Shown: in pieces, positions 53,001 through 63,398 of the stretch
How the letters are laid out: each line of letters begins with the position of its first letter
Numbering within the stretch: the stretch's first letter is position 1
Made by a program: the position numbers and the translations under genes
Source of the DNA: Agapetus fuscipes
Taxonomy: Eukaryota; Arthropoda; Insecta; Trichoptera; Glossosomatidae
Length of the DNA: 64,000 nt
Assembly (NCBI GenBank): GCA_951799405.1
Contig: OX637352.1
Coordinates: 15,944,820 to 16,008,819, forward strand
Direction: 5' to 3'
The notes under the pieces: generated by a model
What the model saw: only the letters and a program-made list of their open reading frames with translations
The model's database searches: none
What the model was told of the DNA's origin: nothing

Positions 53001-56000
53001 GACGCCAGACTGATGACCTTCCTGCGCGGCTGCAAGTTCTCCCTGGAGAAGTGCAAGAGGAAGCTGGACATGTACTTCACCATGAGGACCGCCGTGCCAG
53101 AGTTCTTCAGCGAACGCGACATGACCAGGCCGGAGCTGCAGGAGGTCATGAGCTTGCTGTAAGGAACAATCAACATTGGATCACTAGTTTTGTCATGTTT
53201 TTGGAGTCGAAGTATTCCGAACTATCCCGAGCAGCGCGGCGTCACAGGTTGTCTATAAGTATAGTCGAACGGTTGACCATTCTGTAGCCTAGTGGTTAAC
53301 GCTAAGGATAGATTTGTGAAGAGAAATACAATGAGGTCGGCACGTGACAATATTGTGTCGTCACCCAGTCGGGTTGCTAGGGAAAAAGCATACAAATATT
53401 TTGTCATTGGTTGCTGTGGACGGCAGTCCCAAGACTGACGTTTGATCTTATCCTAGTTACGCCGAGAATTTTTTTCTAAATTCAATTTATGTTTCGAGTC
53501 CATTGGACAGGATTGAAATAACACAGCATTCTGACGTCAGAAGAACCTTTTTCTTGGCGACCAAACGTCTGCTGTCCTTAAAAGGACTGCCGTAATTGGC
53601 AAACAAGAACAAAATATTTGTGATGTTGATGATGATTTCTTTATAGCGCCGTTTCGTGATGTAGTCACTCCAAGGGCGCTGATGCCTTTTTACTAGCAAC
53701 TCGGCCGGGTGACGACACAATTTTATCTATGCCAAAACGCGGAGAGTCTAAGCAAGTAGACTTGGCATGGCCCTATTTGACCATCTTTCCCAACGCAACA
53801 ACTCTGTACTTCCCCTTTTCTGTATCATTGATGACGTTTAATCAATTCCCATGTTGTTTGTTGCAGTAACATGCCGCCTCTGCCAGGCCTCACTCCAGAA
53901 GGAAGGCGCGTTGTCATCATGAGAGGTAAACAAACTGTCATCATTCCAAAAAGCTTTCAATGTTCTATTGAAAATTATGTGTGTCAGATTTTTACTCTAC
54001 GACAACTTGTTGAAAAACAATTGTCGGTGAGGCGGAAGCTGTTCACGGCCTTTGTAGATCTGGAAAAGGCTTTTGACTCAGTAGACAGAGGTATGTTATG
54101 GGATGTTTTGAAAGCATACGGAGTGAATGGGGCTCTCCTAGGTGCGGTGCATGCCAACTATGAAAAAAGTAAGGCATGTGTTCGTATTGATGGTGAGTAT
54201 AGCGAGTGGTTTGAAGTTTATAAGGGTGTGAGGCAAGGATGTGTGATGAGTCCATGGCTATTTAACATAGTCATGGACAAGTGTGTCAGAGATGCTAGAC
54301 TTAATGATTGTGGATTGATGATAGGAGAGAGCAAAGTGAGTGTTCTACTGTATGCAGATGATGCAGTTCTTGTATCTGATTCTGCAGTAGAATTGCAAAC
54401 AATGCTCTCTAGATTGAATGAAGCTTTGTTAGGTAACCATCTGAAGTTGAATGCAAGTAAGACGAAAGTATTGATTTTTGAAAGAGATGATGAAAGTATG
54501 AATTATGAATTTAAAATTAATGGAATGAATGTTGATGTCGTAAATGAGTTTGTATACCTGGGAAGTAAGTTTGAAAAAGATGGAAGAATGACCGGTGAAT
54601 TTGAAAGAAGAGTAATGAAGGGCAGGTGTGTACTGGGTGCCACAACTTGTATCGCCAAAAATCAAAACATATCAAAAAATGCTCGATTGGCGGTACGCAG
54701 TGGCATAAGTAAGTGAAAGTGAAATTAGTAAAGTCCATACTGTTGAAATGGACTTTCTAAGAAGTATGATTGGGAAAAAACGGAGTGACAGGGTGAGGAA
54801 TGATTTTGTAAGAGAAGAATGTGGTGCAAGAGAAAGTGTGAAAGTGAAGATTAAAAGAAGTTTGTTAAGATGGTTTGGGCATATGGAGAGAATGAATGAG
54901 GAAAGACTGACGAAGAAAGTATATGTTGGTAGAATAGATGGATGTCGTGGTAGAGGAAGACCGAGAAAGGTATGGATGGACCAAATATCCGAAATTGCGA
55001 ATGAATGGAATATCCAGAGTCATAATAAAAGAAGAGCTTGTATGAAGAAGGTTATGACTCTGGAGGAAATGAAAGAAGTATGTAAGGATAGAAAGAAATG
55101 GCGGTTGATCTGTGATGTTGGCGGCTGAGGTTTGTTAAAGTAAAATTGGTTTTATGATTTAGTTTTTTATGTCCATGTATATATTGTAATTTATTGTTTT
55201 TAAAAAATGTAATTTGTCATGTATGTTCCTTGACTTATAGGTTGTTATGCGGCTGACCACCCATAATGTAAAAATTGGTATTTTTATGTTGTAGGTTCAC
55301 ATGAGGCATGTGCAAGCGCGAACTTGTACGTGTCTGGTTGTGAGAATGCATGTAATGTGAATCTTCAATGTAACATATCCTTGCAACTTAGATTAGATTA
55401 GATTAGATTAGGTTCACTTTGCCAATGTCACCTCTGTTTCAGGGAAGGACGGCAAGAGTTGCAAGGCTTATGTTCATTTGAGATTGGGTTTTTATATTGT
55501 AGGTCCACATGCGGCATGTGTTAGCGCGAAATTATACATATCTGCTTGTGGGAATGCATTTAATATAAAACTTAAATGATATATATCTTTGCAGCTTAGA
55601 TTAGATTAGATTAGATTAGATGTGTCAACACTCCGAAAGCGCTTGAGACATGAAGCCGAACTCGCGAAGGGTAACCTGTTCTTATTAATGAAACATTATC
55701 TTTTCGGAGACATTTCCAATCAATAAAAAAATATCCAGAGTCATAATAAAAGAAGAGCTTGTATGAAGAAGGTTATGACTCTGGAGGAAATGAAAGAAGT
55801 ATGTAAGGATAGAAAGAAATGGCGGTTGATCTGTGATGTTGGCGGCTGAGGTTTGTTAAAGTAAAATTGGTTTTATGATTTAGTTTTTTATGTCCATGTA
55901 TATATTGTAATTTATTGTTTTTAAAAAATGTAATTTGTCATGTATGTTCCTTGACTTATAGGTTGTTATGCGGCTGACCACCCATAATGTAAAAATTGGT

Positions 56001-59000
56001 ATTTTTATGTTGTAGGTTCACATGAGGCATGTGCAAGCGCGAACTTGTACGTGTCTGGTTGTGAGAATGCATGTAATGTGAATCTTCAATGTAACATATC
56101 CTTGCAACTTAGATTAGATTAGATTAGATTAGGTTCACTTTGCCAATGTCACCTCTGTTTCAGGGAAGGACGGCAAGAGTTGCAAGGCTTATGTTCATTT
56201 GAGATTGGGTTTTTATATTGTAGGTCCACATGCGGCATGTGTTAGCGCGAAATTATACATATCTGCTTGTGGGAATGCATTTAATATAAAACTTAAATGA
56301 TATATATCTTTGCAGCTTAGATTAGATTAGATTAGATGTGTCAACACTCCGAAAGCGCTTGAGACATGAAGCCGAACTCGCGAAGGGTAACCTGTTCTTA
56401 TTAATGAAACATTATCTTTTCGGAGACATTTCCAATCAATAAAAAAATAGCCCGAGGGACCTCCTCATAAGAAAACATGGAAATTATCCCAAATTCATAT
56501 AAGAGTTAGGAATTGTTTCAAGAAAGTAGTCGTCTGGCACATCAAGCTTAAATTTTTTTAACAGGATGGGGCTTTCCATAAACTAATGAGTTGAATGAAG
56601 ATAGGAAGAAATCAAAGCAACTCAGCAGAAGCTCAAGTCAGACCTAGTAGAATGTCAACGTAGTTTCAATAATAGTATCTGCTACTACCTTGAATATAAC
56701 TGATTGTTCTGTTTTTCTGTTGCAGGAGTCCACAAGGACGTGGTGACCCCCAACGTCCCCGAGGCTCTGAAGGCCGCCATGATGATCGGAGATGTCCGCC
56801 TGGCTGAGGAGTGCGTGGGAGTAGCTGGAGACGTGTACATCCTGGACGCGTCGGTGGCCACTCCCAACCACTTCGCCAAGTTCACCCCGTCCCTGGTCAA
56901 GAAGTTCCTCATTTGCGTGCAGGTGAGATAGATGATCATCAATGGAACGACAATCTGTGTTGGCATCACAACCGCAGCCACTGCTGCTTGTCTTACGTCC
57001 TCCTTCTACAGTCCCAATGTCGGTTAACTGTCCGATGAGATGGACGAAAAAGTTGGGGAATCGGATCGTGTTGACTGGTTCCTTTGGTAACATTTTGTTG
57101 CAGACACTCTACACTCCACTGCCTGAAAATTCCTCAGAGAATTCACTTTAAACTGAACCTCATGGTGTTCAACGCTCTGCAAAGAATGGCTCCGGAGTAC
57201 TTGTAGGAACTAGTGCACCCAAAGGATATACAGGAGAGAAGACTGACGCTGCGTTCGGCAGAGAGGGGCTCCAAAACATTGGTGAGCGAGCCAACCAGAA
57301 GATTAACCACTGTGTTCGGCAATCGTGCGTTTGCGGTTGCGGGTCCCTCTTCGTGGAACCAGCTGCCACCGGAAGTTTGAGCATCAAAATCCAGGGAAAA
57401 CCTCAAAACATCCCTCAAGACACACTACTTCGCAGCGACAGCTTCACGAAACGGCGCCATATCAAATCATCATCATCATTATCACCATTAATAGGAAAAA
57501 ATATCATTGGAAAGAAGAAAAAATTGACAGCTGAGTTTAAACAAAAAAGAGTCTACCCGTTAGTTTGCTACAAAGCATGCTGTCAATGACCAAAATGAAA
57601 TTTAACCAATGACATTTTTTTAAACCATTTTAAACAATTTCTAAACATCTCGTCCAGCCATGTTAATCTAAGTCTTCTCACTGCTCTATGCCCTTTTAGA
57701 GATTTCGTCACGAAAATCTCTTCCAGGCTCCAATGGTCCATTTGCTGGATCTGACCCAGACAATGCAGTCCGCTGACTTTTATTGACCGGAATTTTATAT
57801 CTTCTTTGCCATGTGTTCCCATCCTTTATTGAGCTTCGAATACGGCGGAGAATTTTCTATCCGAAAATTTTGAAGGCTTTCGTCATGCTAGGTCAATTTA
57901 CAGGTTTCAAAGGCATTTGTAACGACAAAATTAATCAGAGGGGTAGACCGCTTTAAAAATAATCTATGGCATCTAACTAGCCTTTAATTCAACTGATGTG
58001 GCAGACAAAGTCCAAAAAAAGGTGTACTTGCATTTTATGAAAGAGTATCAAAGAATACTTCTTCAAACATAGTTTATTAGGATCATTCAAATGAGTAAAC
58101 AGGTCAAGAGGTTCGGAAAAAACTCTACCGTATTTTGAAAGTGCTGATGCAATTATTTATCTTTTTTCAGGAAGCCTACCCCGTCAAGCTGAAGGAGGTC
58201 CATGTCATCAATGTATCTCCTCTGGTTGACACCATCATCAACTTCGTCAAGCCTTTCATCAAGGAAAAGATCAGGGAGAGGGTAAGCATCAATCAAAAAT
58301 AGCAACTAGGACTTGTGTACTCGATTAATGTAGTCATCCACCAGATGGGTCGTCCGTCAGATGGGTCATCCATCCTTACATGCTTTGTGAATTGGCATGT
58401 AACCACAAAACTTGAACATGATATCCAGGGTGAGATTCACACAAACTCAGCACTCAAAAATGATTTTGTTGTTGTTAAAAGAATTCTCTTGATAGGTCCA
58501 ATTACAAATGCTGAGGTTTTTTCCCTCATGAATACCAAAAACAAATTTCTGATATCCGTCAAAAAGCAAAACTGCTTTATTTTTCCATGTGATGAGAAGT
58601 GAGAAATATCGGCTTTTACATCTCATAAAATAAGGAAAAATGGAGAGACGACGAGCTTGGGTCAATTGAGAACATGCTGGATGAAGAACCTGCCACAGTG
58701 GTTTAGCTTCCGCTGTAGGTAGGCTCACTTTTTACCAACAGTTTAAATTGCCATAATGAAAGCTAATCCCTGAAAAGAAGCAAAAAGAAGTAGTGCATCG
58801 TAAAAATCTTCTGTACAGGATGAGAATTTCCTACTAATGATATGGTCATTTGTTACGTTGTTACAGATCTTCATCCACAGTGACCTGGAGTCTCTCTACA
58901 AGCATGTGCCCAAGGAAATGCTCCCAGAAGAATACGGTGGCAATGCTGGATCAATCATCGACATCAACAGTAAGTATTCTGTCAATTGCTCAAATTGTTG

Positions 59001-59857
59001 AAAACAACACAATACTCAGTTAAAAAGGAAGTCTCAAAATAGTTAAAGACTGAAATATTAATGTTTTTTAATGCTGCGTTATTCCTTGATCTGCATTGGC
59101 TTCGCGTTCCGCAGTGCATTGAGTATAAATTCTGCTCAATGACACATAGGACACTGTATAAGAGAACACCACTTTACACCGAGATGCTCATTGGAACACT
59201 TGGTTCTGCAGAAAGTGGAGCCAGAACATTGCTCACAGAGCCTTTGAGCAAGTTTGCAAGAGTGTGTGGTGAAAGAGTTTTTTTAATGGCAGCTCCAAGT
59301 GCATGGAACCATCTGGCACCTGTAATTTAAGAGATTGCCGGCAGCAGTCACTTCACGAGACTTATCTGATCTTTTGGAGTACTCTTGGAGTAGCAATGTC
59401 ACAAAATTGGTAGATTGACAATCTATAATCTATAATCTAAGTTGCAAGGATATATTCATTTAAAGCTCTCAGATGTATGCCCACAAACCAACAAGTGTAG
59501 TTCGCGCTTACAAATGCTGAATGTGTACTTACAAATAAAATCCAAACCTCAAATGAACATAAGCCCCACAACTTTTACCGACCTTCCCTGAAACAGGGGT
59601 GACATTGGCAAAGTGAACCATTTTTTACAGTATGGGTGGTCAGCCTCATACCAACCTATAAGTCAAGGAATGACTAATGACTAATTTTATATTTCTTTTG
59701 TGCAGACGCATGGAAGGACAAGCTGACGAGCTACCGCGACTGGTTCAAGGAGCAAGAGGACGTCAAGTGCGACGAATCTCGCAGACCCGGCAAGCCCAAG
59801 ACCCATGACGACCTCTTCGGAATGGACGGCAGCTTCCGCAAACTGGTCATCGACTAG
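49927..59857 (+). CDS. CRAL-TRIO domain protein (alpha-tocopherol transfer protein-like), 7 coding exons
   Basis: Complete coding sequence of 306 residues in seven exons (49927-50065, 52999-53158, 53867-53925, 56726-56922, 58171-58281, 58867-58969, 59706-59857). All introns are GT-AG, phases join without error (1,2,1,0,0,1) and the exon lengths sum to 921 including TAG. Such proteins are soluble carriers that hold one hydrophobic ligand (tocopherol, retinoid, phosphoinositide) in the CRAL-TRIO pocket. Residues 20-75 form the N-terminal helical part with FLRGCKFSLEKCK; about 100-255 form the lipid-binding domain, with GDVYILDASVATP (152-164), YPVKLKEVHVINV (188-200), FVKPFIKEKIRER (210-222) and LPEEYGG (241-247); the tail ends with KPKTHDDLFG. 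No signal peptide or membrane segment. The ligand cannot be told. The start is the first ATG after acceptor GTTCCAG (to 49907), so a noncoding exon must lie upstream. Confidence 0.95.
50200..50521 (-). repeat. SINE A, full-length, in intron 1
   Basis: GCAACTGAGTTACACAT to GAGCCATCGACCGG, antisense to the host gene. Confidence 0.92.
50522..51186. other. Intron 1 sequence, nothing recognised
   Basis: No repeat or exon seen. Confidence 0.35.
51187..51741 (-). repeat. B-A heterodimer SINE, copy 3, in intron 1
   Basis: SINE B (51504-51741; head ACTACGAACCGG complement) followed on the minus strand by a complete SINE A (51187-51503). The junction complement is ATCGACCGGAATTTTTACGA. Unlike copies 1 and 2, the A half keeps the region after the B box. 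Confidence 0.9.
51742..52235. other. Intron 1 sequence, nothing recognised
   Basis: A 92-codon open stretch (51985-52263) with a hydrophobic middle has no splice support. Confidence 0.35.
52240..52430 (-). pseudogene. LINE C-terminal fragment in intron 1
   Basis: Complement carries the basic RKRRACMRKVI-like and EWNLQWENKRRACM-like pattern with stops. Confidence 0.6.
52431..52820. other. Intron 1 sequence, nothing recognised
   Basis: No repeat family recognised. Confidence 0.3.
52821..52925 (+). pseudogene. Decayed duplicate of CRAL-TRIO exon 2
   Basis: Aligns with 52949-53075: shared TGTCTCATGTAC, CTGATGACCTT and CAAGTTCTCCCTGGAGAAGT. It lacks the splice acceptor and the CGCGGCTG segment coding part of FLRGC, so it cannot be spliced or translated in frame. 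A local tandem duplication of about 128 bp that includes the intron-exon boundary. Confidence 0.85.
52999..53158 (+). CDS. CRAL-TRIO gene, coding exon 2
   Basis: Acceptor GTCTTGCAG (to 52998), donor CT|GTAAGG. Codes residues 47-100 with DDARLMTFLRGCKFSL, the conserved end of the CRAL-TRIO N-terminal segment. Confidence 0.95.
53353..53720 (+). mobile_element. MITE family M, copy 2, in intron 2
   Basis: Inverted ends TTGTGTCGTCACCCAGTCGG and CCGGGTGACGACACAA, with GGGTTGCTAG/CTAGCAACTC inside. 368 bp; no clear TSD. Confidence 0.85.
53867..53925 (+). CDS. CRAL-TRIO gene, coding exon 3
   Basis: 59 bp between acceptor GTTGCAG and donor AGAG|GTAAAC; codes NMPPLPGLTPEGRRVVIMR. A long open frame (53871-54716) that runs from here into the LINE is accidental read-through of the donor. 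Confidence 0.93.
53985..55405 (+). mobile_element. 5'-truncated LINE (RTE-like) in intron 3, source-type copy of the C tail
   Basis: Encodes the central RT: FVDLEKAFDSVDR, KGVRQGCVMSPWLFN and the catalytic LLYADDAVL (YADD at 54351-54362). Then, after a frame shift near 54716 with probable loss of sequence, MDFLRSMIG, RWFGHMERMNEERLTKK, GRGRPRKVWMDQI and the last residues KKWRLICDVGG. The 3' tail is the C sequence ending (TTAGA)n. Endonuclease and the RT start are missing. A short-repeat tail instead of poly-A fits RTE-like LINEs, but the clade is not certain. Confidence 0.88.
55011..56448 (+). repeat. Tandem duplication, two units of about 720 bp
   Basis: Unit 1 55011-55731, unit 2 55732-56448. 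Both start TATCCAGAGTCATAATAAAA, carry the LINE C-terminus, the C tail with an inner (TTAGA)n-ended insert, and end CAATCAATAAAAAAATA. The only clear difference is the number of TTAGA repeats near the end, so the duplication is very recent or an assembly product. Confidence 0.9.
56726..56922 (+). CDS. CRAL-TRIO gene, coding exon 4
   Basis: Largest exon, acceptor GTTGCAG, donor CAG|GTGAGA; residues 120-185 with VHKDVVTPNVPEAL, GDVRLAEECVGV, GDVYILDASVATP and FTPSLVKKFL. Confidence 0.96.
57130..57460 (+). pseudogene. CR1-like LINE C-terminal relic in intron 4
   Basis: Encodes KLNLMVFNALQRMAPEYL, SEPTRRLTTVFGNRAFAV and AGPSSWNQLPPEV with in-frame stops. Same LINE group as 13757-14093 and 59050-59330. 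Confidence 0.8.
57620..57825 (-). pseudogene. LINE fragment in intron 4
   Basis: The minus strand reads WSLEEIFVTKSLKGHRAV and RRLRLTWLDEMFRN, like the piece at 14772-14945. Confidence 0.55.
58171..58281 (+). CDS. CRAL-TRIO gene, coding exon 5
   Basis: 111 bp, phase 0 at both ends, acceptor TTTTTTCAG, donor AGG|GTAAGC. Residues 186-222, EAYPVKLKEVHVINV to KEKIRER, the most conserved strand-helix part of the lipid pocket. Confidence 0.96.
58867..58969 (+). CDS. CRAL-TRIO gene, coding exon 6
   Basis: Acceptor GTTACAG, donor ACA|GTAAGT. Residues 223-257, IFIHSDLESLYKHVP and LPEEYGGNAG, the diagnostic C-terminal CRAL-TRIO motif. Confidence 0.96.
59050..59335 (+). pseudogene. CR1-like LINE C-terminal relic in intron 6
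   Basis: LHWLRVPQCIEYKFCSMTHR and FLMAAPSAWNHLAPV are typical; truncated at both ends. Confidence 0.8.
59425..59670 (-). repeat. C element, complete, in intron 6
   Basis: TCTATAATCTAAGTTGCAAG, CCTGAAACAGGGGTGAC and CCTATAAGTCAAGGAATG, 35 bp before exon 7. Confidence 0.92.
59706..59857 (+). CDS. CRAL-TRIO gene, last coding exon 7
   Basis: Acceptor TTGTGCAG, stop TAG 59855-59857. Residues 257-306, including SYRDWFKEQEDVKC and RRPGKPKTHDDLFG, a conserved tail of the insect subgroup as I recall it. Confidence 0.95.
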
Positions 59858-61221
59858 ACACAACATCAAAATATAACCAACACCCAAGAAGGAGACCAAA
59901 AATTTCATGGCACAAATCAGCCTCTACCATTTGCAATTCTTCATCAATAAAAAAAAATCTTGGAGATTTTGAATGCTTAAACCTTCATACGCAAAATCTG
60001 TTTTCAAAAATTTTAATTTTTGTCTTGAGAAAAAAGTTACCATTTCAAAAATCTGAAACACATACAAAAATCGTACTAGCTCTTTATGTAAACAAAATTG
60101 TGCACAATCTTTAGATAACAATGCATGCAGTTAAGTAAAAATAGCACTAGAATTTTATTTGAAACCAAAAAAAAACATGTCCTGGATAGGAAAACCTCCC
60201 CTCATTGCAATCTTTTATTTTTCCATTAACCCTCACAAACTCTGGATCAATTTTTTCAAACAGTTTTAGAGCAACAATTTCAACATTAACAAACTTGATA
60301 CCTTTCCTTATTTCAGAGTTCTCATTTTGGTTTCCTTCATATTGCTCAATGCACACCTTGTGATCTACCTTTACAGACAAATCAAAGAACTTCCCAAATT
60401 GTAGAGAAATTTGATCTAAATTTTAGTATTGAATTTTGTGGATATCCTTGGAGAATTTCTCTGATTTGTTTGATAGTTTCCTAAGTATTCTTAATTTACT
60501 TTTTAATAGCACTTTTATCATAAGAGTACCTAACGATCTATGTTTGCCTCAAAAATTTCTTCAAAGTTTATCAAAAATAACATAGAAAATGTTAAATTAT
60601 TCAATGAAAAATTTGGATTAAGGACTTCGATTGACTGGAAATTTACATCATTCAATTCATATTTTTTATTGGACAATTTATGTTTTTTTTGTTGTGCTAT
60701 TTTTACTATGTTTCTATCAAAAAAAGGAAATGCATTTTGGATCACCTGTCAAAAAAATTTGAATTTCGTTTTCCGCCATTTTTGGAACATTGTGACGTCA
60801 CCGCAGTATTGCCAACCATCCAAAAATATCGGAAAACATTTTTTTTCCCGCGCAAAAAAATACCTATCAAATTTTTAAGTATTAAAATCATATGCAATAA
60901 AAAAAGTTTCTCTAGTCTTATTTTCTACAATTTTTCAAGTTGTTTTTAGTGACAATTCTTTCTACGCTTGCCTGAATATTTTTCTATAATATTTCTATAA
61001 TAAAAAAACTTTGTATCGAGTATATTTCCCCTTTTTAATGACAAATAATTAGTAATTCACAGTATGGTTGATAGTAAATCATTATAATATGTATTGATAA
61101 GATCATCAAAATGTCATTTCCATCATCTGTCATCTAGCTAATATTAGAAATCAATAATCATTCATTTCATCATCTCACATTATGTTTTAATACTTAACTT
61201 GTATTTTTTCATTGTAAATAA
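59858..61221 (+). other. 3' untranslated/downstream region of the CRAL-TRIO gene
   Basis: AATAAA occurs at 59946-59951 (89 bases after the stop) and at 61216-61221. Either could be used; the first gives a normal short 3' UTR. The stretch between is AT-rich without genes. A CCGCCATTTTTGG / GTGACGTCACCGC block near 60770-60805 is GC-richer. Confidence 0.5.
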
Positions 61222-61324
61222 ACTTTATCTATATAAAAAATGATTTTTATTTCTCATCAGCATCATCATCATCCTTGAGTGTCTCACACCCTTAGTTTAA
61301 AGAATAAAATCTTGATCTTTTTTT

Positions 61325-61408
61325 AGTTTAGTGGATAAAGCTATGGACTTGTAATCAGAAGGTCCTGGGGGTGGATTCCATTCGGAGCACAATAAATTTT
61401 TCATTCTA
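61325..61408 (+). repeat. tRNA-like SINE head, third type
   Basis: TTTAGTGGATAAAGC, CTTGTAATCAGAAGG and GGATTCCATTCGGAGCAC resemble a tRNA with a TGT anticodon loop, followed directly by C-type TCTAATC repeats. Confidence 0.4.
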
Positions 61409-61465
61409 ATCTAATCTAATCTTATCTTAATTGCAAAGATAAGTTACATTGGGGATTCACATTAA
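61402..61465 (-). repeat. C element, 3' scrap
   Basis: TCTAATCTAATCTAATC and TTGCAAAGATAAG. Confidence 0.65.
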
Positions 61466-61474
61466 GAATATAAT

Positions 61475-61689
61475 TATATTAGGATGATTTATTTGGTGAG
61501 CGCTGTTTTTGTGTGTATCACACCTCAATAGCCCTCTGTGAGCTTGGTCGTCGCTGTAGAAAGCGCCAATTCTCAAGCAAGACCCAGTTGTTGTTATGTT
61601 GGATGGACCTTGCAGTGACCGGTCTTTGGTAAGGTTTATGAATTTTTCAACCAAGCGAAGAGCACATTTGGAAATATAAATGCCGGATT
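61475..61689 (-). repeat. SINE B, head truncated
   Basis: GGATGATTTATTTGGTGAGC, CAAGCAAGACCCAGTTG, TGACCGGTCTTTGG and AATGCCGGATTCGAAT, where a C element cuts it. Confidence 0.88.
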
Positions 61690-61926
61690 CGAATAGGTTG
61701 GTATGAGGCTGACCACCCATACTGTAAAAAATGGTTCACTTTGCCAATGTCACCCCTGTGTCAGGGAAGGTCGGCAAAAGTTGTAGGGCTTATGTTCATT
61801 TGAGGTTTGGATTTTATTTGTAAGTACACATTCGGCATTTATAAGCGCGAACTACACGTGTTTGTTTGTGGGCATGCATTTAAGAGCCTTAAATGTTAAT
61901 ATATCTCTGCAACTTAGATTATAGAT
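61690..61926 (+). repeat. C element, complete
   Basis: AGGTTGGTATGAGGCTGACC to ATCTCTGCAACTTAGATTATAG, joined to the broken B box of SINE B. Confidence 0.9.
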
Positions 61927-62277
61927 GGGGATGGCCTCATGCCAACCACTTCATATGACAGATGTAAGAATGTCTTAGAAAAAAATTACAAAATATTTAT
62001 TTATCTAAAAGTGAGTGAGTCATTTGGTTTGAAAAATAAAATACGGAAAAGTAATTTATTAACATAATTTTTTTGTACATTTTTTCCTCGGATGAGTCAC
62101 ACATATAAATAACATTCAACATTAAAATTATACCTACCAAGTTAAAGACTGTCACAGGAAAAATGAGCAACCATAATCGCAGTGTGGCAGCACTGGATAA
62201 AGTTTAAATTTGAATTTGGAATGCTCGAAATGCTTATGGCGAAAAATCCAAAGAGGAAAAATCATTCTTTATTTGAA
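61927..62277. other. Spacer upstream of the GC-rich gene-start candidate
   Basis: AT-rich; CGCAGTGTGGCAGCACTGG near 62180 may be a promoter motif. Confidence 0.3.
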
Positions 62278-62530
62278 TTCGGCGGCCGGCGCACGCGCGT
62301 GCAAATAAAACATGGCTGTCAATGCGTAATATTTATTTTGAAGTTAATTTATTGAAAGTTGAAGTGTTAAATATACCTATATTTATTATTTGATAATTTG
62401 AAGAATAAAGAAGTGAAATTAACAATATAAAGTTGTGGACACTACTGTCTTTAATATTTTTAATGTAATCGAAGTGTTTGATATTAAAATATTGTTTATT
62501 GATTCTTTTAAACAACAAAAATAATCTAAG
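62278..62530 (+). promoter_or_regulatory. Candidate gene start: CpG-rich block and donor site
   Basis: CGGCGGCCGGCGCACGCGC (62280-62298) is a rare CpG cluster in this AT-rich window. 230 bases on, ATCTAAG|GTAAGG at 62530 is a strong splice donor. No long frame between (an ATG at 62314 stops after five codons), so it would be a noncoding first exon. Confidence 0.3.
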
Positions 62531-62569
62531 GTAAGGTTTACCTTTTTTCATTACTAAATACTAATTAAC

Positions 62570-62820
62570 CCTAATGCTCCTTGACTGATAGGTTGGTATG
62601 AGGCTGATCCCCCGTGCTGTAAAAATTGGTTCACTTTTGATAATGCCACCAAAGTTTTAGTGCGGCAGGAGTTGCAAGGCTTATGTTCACGTGAGGTTTT
62701 TTTTTAAATTTGTATGCACATATGCAGAATATGTAGGCGCGAACCTACATTTGCCTGCCTGTGGGCATGCATTTAATATGAGCTTTAAATGTTAACTTAT
62801 CCTTGCAGCTTAGATTATAA
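62570..62820 (+). repeat. C element
   Basis: CTCCTTGACTGATAGGTTGG to ATCCTTGCAGCTTAGATTAT. Confidence 0.85.
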
Positions 62821-62849
62821 ATATAAGGGACGATTATTATTTATATAAT

Positions 62850-63095
62850 CTAAGTTGCAAAGATATATCAACATTTAAAATTCGTATCTAATTAATGCAT
62901 ATCCGCAAACAGATACATGTAAGTTCGCACTTACAGATGCTGCATGTGTGTACTTGCAAATTAAAATCCAAACTTCAAATGAACGAAATCCCTGCGACAT
63001 TTGCCGGGACCTTCCTTGAAACAGCGGTGACATTGGCAAAGTGGATCATTTTTTTACAGTTAAGGTGGTCAGCCTCATACCAACCTATAGATATA
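62850..63095 (-). repeat. C element, inverted to its neighbour
   Basis: ATAATCTAAGTTGCAAAG to ATACCAACCTATAGA; with 62570-62820 forms an inverted pair separated by about 30 bp. Confidence 0.85.
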
Positions 63096-63305
63096 AATAG
63101 ATTTATGTTTTTTATACACCCACATTTCATTAAAAATTAAGATTGAAGATTTTTTAATCTTGAAATCAAATAAAAATACATTGTACAAACTGGTTAATGC
63201 ACTGCAAGCTGGATTTTGCAAATTAAAAAAGGCACTAAATACCATGCACGGTAAACGAAAGTTTTTTTAACCAAAATATGTTAGTGAAAATGAGATCATT
63301 AAACG
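63096..63305. other. No feature recognised
   Basis: AT-rich spacer. Confidence 0.3.
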
Positions 63306-63307
63306 CT

Positions 63308-63398
63308 TAACGCTACTAAGCCACACATATAGTGTAACTTCTCGCTGCGTTTTTCCCGTAGGGGTGGCATGTGGCGAGTGGAACCTATTTATTTTTTC
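63308..63398 (-). repeat. SINE A, 3' fragment
   Basis: AACGCTACTAAGCCACAC, TTTTTCCCGTAGGGG and GAACCTATTTATT, cut by the LINE copy at 63399. Confidence 0.8.

Noticed and set aside
53871..54716. 281-codon open frame joining CRAL-TRIO residues to a reverse transcriptase
   Set aside because: It is exon 3 read through its splice donor into intronic sequence that happens to stay open into the LINE; the exon ends at 53925 with a proper GT and continues in phase at 56726.
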